A stretch of 21,214 nucleotides of DNA from Acephala macrosclerotiorum (GCA_014904845.1 MU119578.1:21816-43029); one strand, 5' to 3'. Counted from the first letter of the stretch, positions 1 through 9,164 are shown. Notes: generated from the letters alone by a model not told the origin. Translations and numbers: made by a program.

Positions 1-1438
1 TCGTAAAAATATTTACGATTTAATCGTTTTTTAAAATTAATTTTAAAATTAATTTATTTTTAATAATTATATTATTTTTTATATAAAAATATCGAATTTT
101 AATATTTTTAAATTTATTTAAAAAATTTATATTCGTATTAAAATCAATCGTAAAAAAATTATCGTAATATAAAATAAAATAAATTTTAAAAAAATTTTTA
201 ATAATTTTTAATTATAATTTTTTTAATTAAATTATTTTTTTTACGATTTTATTTATTATTATAATTTTTATTTTTATTAAATTTTATATTATATTTTATT
301 ATTTTTATATTATTTATAAAAATTTTTTTTTTTTAATATTATTATTTATTTTAAAAACGATTTATAATTATTTTTAATTTTTTATATAAAATCGAAAAAT
401 ATATTATAATTTTTAATTAATATTTTTTTATAAATAATTTTTATTATTTTCGTTTTATTAAAATATTAAAAAAATTATTTTATAAAATATAAATATTCGA
501 AATACGTATTAAATATAAATTTAATAAATTAATTAATATAATAATTAATATTTAATTTCGTATAATTAATTAAATAAATCGTAATATTAATAATTTATTT
601 ATAAAAATAAAAATCGTTTTTATTTAATTATTTTTTTTTTTTTTATAAAATTATATTTTATAAAAATAATAAATTCGTTTAATTCGAATATTCGAAATCG
701 AATTATAATAATAATTTATTTATATATAATTTTCGCGATTTTTTTTAATTTAAAATTTTATAAAAATAATAATAAAAATTTTATTTTTATTTTTTTAACG
801 TTTTTTAATTTTAATTTTAATAATATTTATATTTATTTTATTTTTAATAATTAATATATTATTAATAAATAAAAAAATATAAATTTTTTTTTATAAAAAA
901 ATTAAAATTAATTTTAAACGTTATAAATTTTAATTTTTCAAAATATTATTTAATTTTATCGAATTATATTCGAAAAATTTATTTAAATTCGTAAAATAAT
1001 TTTTTAAATAAAAAAAATAATTTTTTATTTTTAAATTTAAAATAAAATTTATAAAAAAATTTAAAAATTTTTATATAAATTTTCTTTTTAAAAAAAAAAT
1101 TTAAAAACGTTAAATTTATATTTTATAATAAATATTAAAAATATTCGTAAAATTATATATTTTATAATAAAAATAAACGTTTTAAAATAATTAATATTAT
1201 AAATTTATTCGAATTTTTTAATAATAATTTTAATTTTTTTATTATTTAATAAGTTTTTTATAATAATTTTATAAATATTTATTTTTTAAAAAATTTCAAA
1301 TTTAATAACGATTATTTTTATTTAATTAAAAACGTTTTTTTTTTTTAAAATTTTATTAACGATTAAAAATTCGAATAAAACGTTAAATATATTAAAAAAA
1401 AATATTATTTATTTAAAAATATATAATATTTAAAATTT

Positions 1439-1732
1439 TTATTAATTATTTTATTATTTATTATTTTTTTCGTTTTAATAAAAAAATTATAAAAATTTTT
1501 AATTTTTTTAATCGTTTTATTATTAATTTTAAATTTATTTTAATATTATTATTTTTATTAATACGTATTTTAATATTATTAATTATTTTATTATTTATTA
1601 TTTTTTTCGTTTTAATAAAAAAATTATAAAAATTTTTAATTTTTTTAATCGTTTTATTATTAATTTTAAATTTATTTTAATATTATTATTTTTATTAATA
1701 CGTATTTTAATATTATTAATTATTTTATTATT
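1439..1732. repeat. 137-base tandem duplication (2.15 copies)
   Basis: Two directly adjacent copies of a 137-base AT-rich unit occupy 1439-1575 and 1576-1712, followed by 20 bases of a third copy (1713-1732). By eye the two full copies are identical, including their CG positions (for example 1471-1472 and 1608-1609). No coding potential is visible. Identity after heavy RIP may mean duplication after mutation, or simply that complete conversion turned two similar copies into the same sequence. Confidence 0.85.
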
Positions 1733-2254
1733 AAAAAAATAATTAATTAAAATATTAATAATAAATAAATTTATTATAATATATTTAAATTTTTAAAAAA
1801 TAAAATTTTTTAAAAATTTGTATTTATAAAATTTAATATTAATTAAAAATTTTTTTTTAATAATTTATAAATATTATTTTTAATAATATTTATAAAATTT
1901 TTTTTTTTTAATTTTAAAAGTTTATTTATTTAATTAATTTTGAAATTTTTTATAATATTAAAAAATTTAATCTTTTTTTAATATAAATTTTAAATAAAAT
2001 ATATATTTTTTAATTTTTTAATTTAAATTTTAAAATTAATTATAAAAATATATTCGTTAATATTTTATTTTTAATTTAAATTATATATTTTATAATATAA
2101 TTTTAAAAAATTAATAAAAAATTAATTTTATAAATTATAAATTTAATAATATTATTTATTATTTATATTATTCGTTTAATAATATTATTTAATAAATATT
2201 TATATAATAAATAAAATTAAATAAAATTTTAAATTATTTTTAAAAAGAATTTTT

Positions 2255-2264
2255 GAACGCGTTC
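2255..2264. other. 10-base palindrome GAACGCGTTC
   Basis: A perfect 10-base palindrome in otherwise AT-only sequence. Its two CG steps are retained, and it includes two non-CG G/C pairs, which is unusual here. No function can be assigned; it may be a remnant of a less mutated patch around 2240-2400, where a few other non-CG cytosines survive. Confidence 0.4.
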
Positions 2265-3430
2265 GATTTATTATTATATTTAAAATAAATAATATTTTTT
2301 TTTATATTTTTTTTAATAATTTTATAAATTTCTCAAATATAAAATTAAATCTTTTTTATATTTTTATTTTTTAAAAATTTAATTTAAAAACACCGTATTA
2401 AATCATTTGTAATTAAAAAAAAATATTATTTTTTTTTATAAAATTTAAATAATTTATTAAAAATATTATTATATAATTTTTTTTTTTTTTAATAATTTTA
2501 TTATTTTTTTTTTTTAAAAGTTTTTTTTATTTTATTCGTTATATAAATTTTATATATTTTATATTTAATATATAATTTAAATTTTAATATTTTTATATTT
2601 ATAATATCGATTAATTTTCGAAGTATATTATAATTAATATAATTAAAACGTTAATATATAAATTTTTATAAAAAAATTTTAAAATTTATTATTTCGAAAA
2701 ATTCGATTAATATTCGAATTTTTATCGATATATTCGAAATAATATTTATCGAATATATAATAATATTATTAATATTTTAATATTAATTTAATATAAAAAA
2801 ATTATTTTTAAAGTTTTTAAAAATTATAAATATTATTTTTTTATTTTTATTATTTAAAATATTAATAATTCGATTTTTTTTTAAATATAATTAATATTTT
2901 ATTTTTTATAAATTATAAAATAAAAATTAATTTTATTACGTTAAAATTTAATTTTAATATTTAATTACGTTTATAATATTATTATTTCTTATAATTATTT
3001 TATTTAATATTTATTAACGTTTTAAATATATAAAATTTAAATTCGTTTAATTAATATTCGAATTAATAAAAATAATAAAAATAATAAATTTTATTTATTA
3101 AAAATAATAAATAAAATTTATATATAAATATTTAATATATTTTTTAATTTTATTTTTAAATAATAATCGAGTAAATATTATTATTATTAATAAAAATATT
3201 ATAAATATAATAAAATAAATAAAAAAAAAATTTTATTATATTTTATTTATAATTATTATAATTATTTTAATTATAAATTTAATTATTATAATTTTTATTT
3301 ATTTAAAAAAAAAAATTTAATTTTTATTAATTTTTTTATTTTTTCGTTTTATTTTATATTTAATTTTATAATATTTATAACGTATATATTTATTATATTA
3401 ATTTAAATTAATTTTATTATAATTAACGAG

Positions 3431-3472
<42 letters not shown>
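3431..3472. repeat. (TTA)n microsatellite
   Basis: About 14 uninterrupted TTA/ATT triplets. A shorter, interrupted run of the same triplet lies near 3547-3573. A simple-sequence repeat in AT-rich non-coding DNA; no function inferred. Confidence 0.9.
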
Positions 3473-4364
3473 TTAACGATTTTTAAATTTTATAAAACGA
3501 AATATTAATAATTTAAATTTTTTACGATTAATTTTTTTTATAATATTTATTATTATTATTATTATAATTATTACGATTAATTTTTCGTTTTTTATTTTTA
3601 ATTTATTTATTATTACGAAATTATTTACAATTATATTATTATTTTTTTTTACGAATATAATTTGTAATTATTAAAGTTTTTTTTTATTATAAACTTAAAA
3701 TATAATAATCGTTTTATCGAATATACGTTCGATTTTTAATAAACAAAAAATATAATATTTCGTATTTTTATAATTATTATTTTTGAAAATAATTATTATA
3801 ATTCGATTTAAAATTTTATTATTAATAATTAATTTTTCGATCGTTATAAATTAAAATTTGTAAAATTTAAAACGATTTACGAATTTTTTAATTTTTTTAA
3901 AAATCTCGAATTTTTTTTATTTAAAATTCGTTTATTAAATAAATATTTAAATAAAATTAATAATTTTATTATATTTTTTAAATTCGTTTTAAATTTTTTT
4001 AATATTTTCGAAAAAAAACTAATAAAATTTTTTTATTTTATAATTTATTATTTATACTATTTAAAATAATTTAAATAATTTTAATAATTTTTTTTTTTAA
4101 ATTATAATTCGATTAATTAATATAAAAAAAACCAATTTCGATTTTTCGTTATTAATTAATTTAATAATATAAATACTAATAAAAACGATTAAATAAAAGT
4201 TTTTAAATCGAGAATAATTATTTCTTATAAAGATTTCAATTTTATTCTATTTATAAACGTAATAAAATACTATAGAAATAAATATTATAATATCGATTAA
4301 AATTATTAAAATCGCTATAACGAATAAAATTAATATTTTAAAGTAAAAAAATACGATAATTTCA

Positions 4365-4440
4365 ATAAGTACTTACTAGGTTTATAACCTGTCAATTTAA
4401 GTAATATATTCGATGGATTTAATGATCTGGTTTAATTGAT
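4365..4440. other. left boundary between AT-rich DNA and gene island
   Basis: Base composition changes from AT-only with CG-confined cytosine to balanced sequence over roughly 100 bases. From about 4000 the AT side already shows isolated CT, CA and CC dinucleotides, so the transition is graded. This looks like RIP leaking with declining strength into unique flanking DNA. Confidence 0.7.
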
Positions 4441-4798
4441 TAAAGTAGTGAGATCTAGCTAGGTGCGGGGACATTATATCCACTGTAGTGCTTACTCAGC
4501 ACTAAAACCACTCGAAAGTCTAATAGAGAAGAGGGAAGTAAGCTAAGCTCATGCTCGTACAGTCCTCAGTCAATGCGATACCTTCTAAAAAAAATGATCG
4601 CCGTCGCGACAGTAAAGAGAATCGAAGCGATTGCGAGTCGAAGAGATATATCTCATCGCGATTCCGGTTTATATCCTGATTAATCTCATTGGTGTAGCTT
4701 CAGCCTCTTACTATCCTTGTCACTTACGAAACCTCATATTATGTTTCTGCAGCGGTGAAGTGCGAGATAGATAGTTCTTCTGTGAGCAAGTGTAGTGA
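4441..4798. other. intergenic, no gene recognised; two inverted repeats
   Basis: Balanced composition, but stops are frequent in all frames and no gene is convincing. Two small symmetric elements are visible. One is TAGTGCT (4486-4492), a five-base loop, then AGCACTA (4498-4504). The other is the perfect 12-base palindrome GAGATATATCTC (4643-4654), bracketed by GCGA and TCGC and so able to form a longer imperfect hairpin. Neither can be tied to a known regulatory site. Confidence 0.5.
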
Positions 4799-5311
4799 GC
4801 GATGGATGGCAGTGGTTCTGCCATTCCCCTGAATAAGTTACTCTACCATCACACACAGTTTCCATTCGATCGTCGATCTACCTGGGAAAGTGTTCTTTAG
4901 ATTGCTGGGTTGATTCTTGGGGCTCAATTGAGCGAAGATCAACGTAATGGAATTGAGAGTGACTTGGAGATGGAATTTGCATTCTTGGCTCAATTACTAC
5001 GAGACAAACTTCTTTTACAATAAGATCACGGCATCTCCCTAACCAGTTCTACCACACCTTGATATTCATCTCATACTTCTGACTCCGAGTCTCACTGTCA
5101 ATCATGTCAGGACCATTGTCAATTTATGATCCTTTTGCCCCCGACAGACACCCCGTCAAGCAGCCGCTCGTATCGCTCCCAAAGGATGGCCAGAACATCG
5201 TCTAATAGGGGTATCACGTGAAGTAGAAGATTACGGAGACGAAATGCCCCAAGGACTCACAATCCTGTGCTATCGGAATTCGCACCAACGTGGAAAGAAC
5301 AAGGAGGAGTT
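4799..5311 (+). pseudogene. candidate RIP-inactivated ORF, unrecognised
   Basis: Reading + frame 2 from an ATG at 4802, the sequence gives protein-like stretches separated by single in-frame stops. These are 33 codons to TAG (4898-4900), 40 codons to TAA (5021-5023), 12 codons to TGA (5060-5062), 52 codons to TGA (5219-5221), then 30 codons to a final TAG (5312-5314). Each internal stop is one C-to-T change from a sense codon (CAG, CAA, CGA, CGA), the first two in the CA context classically favoured by RIP. The second stretch contains the acidic, leucine-rich DLEMEFAFLAQLLRDKLLL; the fourth is serine- and arginine-rich. I recognise no family. Caution: the number of stops is only modestly below random expectation for this length, other frames also carry short open stretches (5104-5205 with ATG; 5130-5333 without), and stops at 4793 and 4796 close the frame upstream. 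It could be ordinary intergenic DNA. Confidence 0.25.
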
Positions 5312-5314
5312 TAG

Positions 5315-5487
5315 GCCAAACCAGAGACGCTAATACTACGGATATAGTACCAACATGCGAGACGAAGTAAGTAGTCTATGTTTCAAGTTTCGATGCTGCA
5401 AGAGAAGCTAGAGAAATCACACCGCGTTTTGCATTTTCAATGGATAGACTCATTCCTACACAAATCTCAAGACTGGCAATAGTTATA
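5315..5487. other. 3' flank of the membrane-protein gene
   Basis: Short region downstream of the minus-strand gene that should hold its 3' untranslated region and polyadenylation site. I see no canonical AATAAA on the minus strand; the nearest is the AT-rich stretch about 5481-5496 overlapping the stop codon. Nothing else is recognisable. Confidence 0.4.
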
Positions 5488-7423
5488 CTAATAACAACTC
5501 GCGCCTTTTCTTAAAGTGTCAACTTCGCCAGCCACCCCAAATCCCACTCTTCTAATCAATCCATGAGCATCACCACGTCCATTCAGCAACCCAAATCTCA
5601 ACTCGGTCGCCAGCACTCCCTCACTGAGAGGCTCAGCAGCCAACGAGGACCCAACTATCAGATTATCCAAGGTTTCGTTGCGTGTGCTACACATGATAGC
5701 GGAAAATGATGTTCCATAGCTGACACCATTGACTATCAACGCTCTCATCCCTATCATAACACTAATAACAGTGACTGCGATAGCTATGCCGTATGCCATT
5801 GCAAGATTTGCGACGTTATAGGTGTAGATATTGACATTGGCTATGATATTGACGGTGGTGTTGACGCCTTGTGGAGACCATGTTACGTCGGCGCTGAACA
5901 GACTGAGAGTCAAGTTGCGAGATAATTCCTCGATTAACTGTCCCATATTCAAGCCATTTGCCAGGGCCTTTTCGGAGGCGGGAATTCCAGTCTCTGCAAT
6001 TCCGTCTGTTCCAGACCGGGATTTTCCATTTGTTTTCAAGGATGCGTATAAAGAGCTTCGTATGATTTGTGTCCGGAAGCTCGTAATACCGGAACCCCAG
6101 CCAAAGAGAACCCCGCTTACCCAATTGGACATAACTTGGCCGTGAACAAAGTGGCCGTCTTTCAAAGTGGCGCCGGTGTAGTTGAAACTATAGGGAATAT
6201 TTATAGTTTGTAGGGTCTCTGTGGCGTTGAAAGTCACATTGAACCGTGTGTCTTCAAGCGAGCAGGAATAGTAGTCGCCGTCCGATAGTACCCAGATGTA
6301 AGCCCCACCTGGCCCTGCCGTTCCATTATTTCCAACAAAATATGACATCCCGTCACAGTAGAACGCGCCGCTGTCATTCATTGAAGGTGTTCCGCCAATA
6401 CAAGTGTCGAAAAACTTTTGGTATTCGTAATAATTGTTCCCAGAATCTACCATCATGTTTACTTCAGGTGTGAAGGCGAGAAAAGACAACGAGAATCCTC
6501 CACCCTTCGTGTACTGTGTAGAGCAATTGAAGACTTTGTCAATCACGGTGGTGATATTTGCCGGTGCCGTAACACAATGAAAGGAAGGTGCGGAAAACTG
6601 GACCGAGTAATTTGCAGCGGGAGCGATCGCGACCATTGGGAGAATCTCTATGCTTGTGGCAGTTGCAGCCATAATACGACTGAGGAATGGAGAGACTCCG
6701 TTGTCGACCGTATTCATATCCGAGTTTTGAATATTCTCGTCGATATTGTAAAGGGATGATATATTTGTGTAATCGACCATTGGAACGTTCATGATTTGTG
6801 GAGTTGATGTCGTTGAGGGAACGACTGTCAAAGTCGCTGGAGTGATCAACGCTGAGAGAGGCATCAACCTGCAGGGCGATATCAGCATAAAAATATGCTT
6901 TAGTGATCTTGTTTTTTTTTTTTGCTCACCAAGTCAATGCTGAGAGTACAACGCCGATCTTGACGCTGGACAGGAATGAGGCATTGAAGAACGAAAACGG
7001 GTCGTTAATTGCTCCAAACGTGGCATTGATCCCCGACACCGAGAGTGGTATTCTCTTCAAGGTGGTCCAGATGTGCTGCTGGTAGGCCACAGAGATAGAG
7101 GCTGCGAGGCAAGTCTTTGCCAAGAAGGCAAAGGCGGTTCCGTATCGCAGTTGCCATTGCTGGCTCTTGAAATCCCACTTCGACTCATCAGTTGTGACAT
7201 ACTTTCCGTCAAGCGATTGGTAATAGAAGTGGTGTCCAAGTGCGGCTCCTGCTCCGATAACAAGGAGTCCCACCATCTTGGTCGGGGCTTTCCAATTTAT
7301 ACCCCATAGCACCCGCTCGGAAGGCTCTCTCGTCAGAGATTGTTGAGTGTTTTCGTAAGCAGAGACCGTGGCATATTTTGTGCTGCGGGAGTCATGATCG
7401 AGGGAGGAGTGGACAAACGACAT
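5488..7423 (-). CDS. fungal multi-pass membrane protein, 624 aa, two exons
   Basis: Exon 1 is 7423-6930 and exon 2 is 6868-5488, joined by removing a 61-base intron; the codon across the junction gives W165. The joined product is 624 residues. I see TM1 about 49-67, TM2 about 95-114 and TM3 about 152-172, running into PLSALITPATLTVV. A large extracytoplasmic-looking domain (about 175-515) has roughly eleven N-glycosylation sequons and several cysteines. TM4 is about 519-542, followed by NGVSYGTSFSAIMCSTRN (545-562), an LRFG motif (about 588-591), a GFG motif (607-609) and a C-terminal CY. This layout and these motifs match a large family of ascomycete hypothetical membrane proteins, sometimes labelled 'formylmethionine deformylase-like' in databases; I know of no shown enzymatic basis for that label and see no deformylase motif. 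The biochemical role is unknown. The ATG has A at -3 (CCATCATGTC) and the downstream motifs run to the end, so the gene looks complete, with no internal stops or frameshifts despite RIP-ravaged flanks. Confidence 0.85.
6869..6929 (-). other. spliceosomal intron, 61 bases
   Basis: On the minus strand the intron begins GTGAGC at 6929 and ends CTGCAG at 6869, with a branch-point-like CTGAT about 15-20 bases before the acceptor. Exon 1 contributes two bases and exon 2 one base to the split Trp codon, and the spliced frame continues as W-L-M-P-L-S-A, the expected sequence after TM3 in this family. Reading straight through would break the frame. The intron contains an A-rich tract just after the donor. 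Length and signals are typical of filamentous ascomycetes. Confidence 0.9.
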
Positions 7424-7990
7424 GATGGCGCAGCGTCGCGGTTTAGAAGTAGCAGCTAGCCAGGTTTTGTGTCACAATAACTTTTAGAACTAACTCAAAA
7501 ATGCTCTCGGGGCCGAGCTTCATATATATAGACAAAGCTCGCAAGGCTGCGTCTGCCTGAGTATGGTGGCAACGTTGAGGGCGGTTACGCTGGCTTTGAG
7601 CTGAGCCAATAGCAATTCCCCACGCCCTACATTGCAAGATATGAGACGAGGCTCTGATCTGGAGTACTGAAAGGATCACTTTGAGCCTTGAGGGTATTTC
7701 CACGACTGCAGAAAAAGTCAAAGTGGTAGTGTAACGTAATAACATTGATACAACTTAGGGTGGTCGTACGGAACTAATCATGAGGGGTGGTATGCGGCTT
7801 CTTCGTATTCTCAAAACACTACGCGCTGAGGCAATGGCTAAAGTGTTTTACCAATCCTGAAGAGGAAAGTGTAGAGGACGGGTCGGGAAAGGGACGCAGA
7901 TGCTGTGGTAGGTAGCTCGTTGATTGAAGGAGGATCCAAAAAGAAAAGAAGAGGGCGCAAATCACATGCGAATCCTTTCCACCAGAAGTG
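7424..7990 (-). promoter_or_regulatory. upstream region of the membrane-protein gene
   Basis: About 570 bases lie between the start codon and the repeat element beginning near 7992. A TATA-like stretch (ATATATATA, about 7522-7530) lies roughly 100 bases upstream of the ATG, and a CCAAT motif on the + strand (7606-7610) about 185 bases upstream. Both are at plausible distances for a fungal promoter, but they are short motifs and may be chance. The region contains 60-100 codon open stretches on the minus strand (such as 7443-7745) that show no family resemblance; I regard them as non-coding. Confidence 0.35.
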
Positions 7991-7991
7991 T

Positions 7992-8475
7992 GTTTTTGCC
8001 TCAGGCATTAAAGTACTCATTGAAGTCCTGAACATTTCTATAGCTGCACAGCTGCACAGCTTTTAAGGGGGGTCCCAGGGGGTCTCCCCCTGGAATTATA
8101 AACTAAGTAAAGTAATCCAAATTGATTAAATCGATTGTAGCAACTCAATATAAGAGACGGGGGTCTTAGGGGGTGTCCCCCTGGTGTGAGGCTCTACAGA
8201 AAGTACGTTCCTACCTAAGGCGCTAAGGCACTTAAGTACTAGAATTGCTAGAATTGCTCTACGGCTGCGCAGTTCTCGAGGGGGGGTCCCAGGGGGTCTC
8301 TCCCTGGAATTATATATTAAAGAAAGTGATTTAAATTGATTGAATCGATCGTAATAACTTGATATAAGAAACGGGGGTCTCAAGGGCTCCCTTTGGTAAT
8401 AAACTTCGTAGTAAGTGGGTTTCTGCCTTAGGCACTAAGGAGCTTATCAGCTTATCGGCTTCACCGCCCGGCAGA
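7992..8475 (+). repeat. tandem array of ~213-base units (2.2 copies)
   Basis: Unit 1 is about 7992-8206, unit 2 about 8207-8418, and a partial third unit starts at 8419. Each begins with a run like GTTTCTGCCTTAGGC, then carries GGTCCCAGGG (8071 and 8285; period 214), the CGATTGTA/CGATCGTA block (about 8131 and 8346) and a second G-rich/C-rich block. Units differ by scattered substitutions and small indels, so the array is not newly made. The same array, RIP-mutated, occurs in copies B, C and D with different unit numbers. Confidence 0.85.
8075..8093 (+). repeat. perfect GC-rich hairpin in array unit
   Basis: CCAGGGGG (8075-8082), a three-base loop TCT, then CCCCCTGG (8086-8093): an 8-base-pair perfect stem. 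The matching place in unit 2 (8289-8307) keeps a six-pair stem (CCAGGG/CCCTGG). A second hairpin of similar design, AGGGGG-TGT-CCCCCT, lies at 8168-8182. Each unit thus carried two G/C stem-loops about 90 bases apart. Function is unknown. Confidence 0.7.
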
Positions 8476-8674
8476 ATCTCAAACTACTACTTTATCTCAA
8501 TAACTATGCCAACTTCAAGCGCTTATAAACCGCTCAAATTAAGAGCTTTTAACTTGAAACTTGAGATAGAAATAGAAATAGATTACTAAAGTCGAAGACT
8601 TTATAGCCTCTCGCAAAGGCGCCCTTGCGAGGCCTGCGAAGCAAAATATGCGTCGAGTAAAAAAAGAAAAAACT

Positions 8675-8722
8675 CGTCTGTTGATTGGTTCGCTTGCGAG
8701 TCGATAGACGGATTTTTTTTTC
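8675..8722 (+). terminator. terminal hairpin and T-tract of the element
   Basis: CGTCTGTTGATT (8675-8686) can pair with GAGTCGATAGACG (8698-8710) if G-U pairs are allowed, with an inner CGC-TT-GCG, and is followed directly by nine T (8713-8721). In copy D the same place holds an inverted repeat (AACTCGTT / AACGAGTT with an inner ATTCGTT / AACGAAT) followed by T-rich sequence, so the structure persists after mutation. Hairpin plus T-tract could end a transcript or mark a transposon 3' end; a Helitron-like end is less likely because no CTRR terminus is visible. The type call is provisional. Confidence 0.4.
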
Positions 8723-8740
8723 GGCACGAGAAAAACATTT

Positions 8741-9164
8741 TATTATTATTTAAATTAAAAAAACTTTTTTTATTAAATAGTTTTTATAATTTAAAAAAAA
8801 AATTTATTATAATAAATATTAAATTTTTAATTTTATTTTTATTTTATTAAAATATATTTTAAATATATTATATAAAATATATTATATTATTATTTAAATT
8901 CGAATTTAAAATATATATTTTTTTTAATAATTTATAATATATTTATAATAAAATTATAAATATTTATTTTAAAATATATAATTATTATATTATAATTTAA
9001 ATATATTTTCGTTTTATTTTTTAATTAAATAATATTTAATACGATTTATATTTCGCGAACGTATTTTTATTTTTATTTTTATTTTTACGTTTATTACATT
9101 TATTTTATACTCGATTAAAAATAATTATTAATTTAATTTATATTTATTTAACGATTTAAATTTC
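8741..9164. other. AT-rich RIP-saturated segment
   Basis: Composition changes abruptly at about 8741 to AT-only sequence with cytosine confined mainly to CG. It lies between element copies A and B. A short (TTTTTA)n run occurs near 9065-9086. The first 20 or so bases may still belong to the end of copy A. I recognise nothing else in it. Confidence 0.6.

Larger units (their letters stand above)
1..4378. other. AT-rich RIP-saturated block, left
   Basis: This block is almost pure A and T with no credible gene: stops occur every few codons in all frames. Nearly all remaining C and G sit in CG dinucleotides. In the first 600 bases I count 16 C, of which 15 are followed by G; the exception is a CA near 145, and I see no G outside CG. 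This is the expected end state of RIP (C to T on both strands) acting on repeats, with CG spared. It is presumably degraded transposon DNA, but I could not recognise any protein ghost. C outside CG becomes more frequent from about 4000 on, so damage fades toward the gene island. Such blocks are normally heterochromatic in fungi; that is inference here. Confidence 0.85.
7992..8742 (+). mobile_element. repeat element copy A, little mutated, 5'-truncated
   Basis: This segment has related copies in the AT-rich DNA (B, C, D). It contains a tandem array of a ~213-base unit followed by a unique tail of about 250 bases ending in a hairpin and T-tract. Reading it with every non-CG C changed to T (both strands) reproduces copy D closely, for example 8306-8380 against 17015-17080, and 8520-8742 against 17600-17840. 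Sequence left of 7992 has no counterpart in D, while B, C and D continue about 200-400 bases further in that direction, so A appears truncated at its 5' side. No protein is encoded, so it is probably non-autonomous or a terminal fragment of a larger element. The class is not clear: no reverse transcriptase or transposase is seen. Unlike the other copies it still has its non-CG cytosines. Confidence 0.7.

Noticed and set aside
5816..6759. Open stretches on both strands overlapping exon 2 (5816-6124 minus; 5831-6145, 6246-6473 and 6418-6759 plus)
   Set aside because: They lie within the long exon of the membrane-protein gene in other frames and show no family features; they are shadows of it.
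6903..7309. Open stretches across exon 1 and the intron (6903-7085 plus, 7057-7263 minus, 7073-7309 plus)
   Set aside because: They overlap the well-supported exon 1 in other frames and have no independent support.
8161..8182. TTAGGGGG resembling the fungal telomere repeat TTAGGG
   Set aside because: It occurs once per unit as part of a GC hairpin, not as a TTAGGG tandem array; no telomere is present.
7992..8475. Regular repeats as a CRISPR array
   Set aside because: Units of about 213 bases without short repeat/spacer alternation, in a fungal nuclear context.
8640..8710. tRNA-like gene or SINE with a B box (GGTTCGCTTG at 8687-8696)
   Set aside because: The B-box consensus is not met after GGTTCG, no A box lies at the right spacing and no cloverleaf can be drawn; the motif is the loop of the terminal hairpin.
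7443..8727. Minus-strand open stretches at 7443-7745, 7838-8035, 8126-8383 and 8539-8727
   Set aside because: The first two lie in the upstream region and the last two fall inside the tandem repeat and terminal hairpin of copy A; none has recognisable protein features.
8721..8730. TCGGCACGAG after a T-tract, resembling a cDNA cloning adaptor
   Set aside because: This is a ten-base coincidence in genomic context; the surrounding sequence continues as the element end and copy D matches through this region after mutation.
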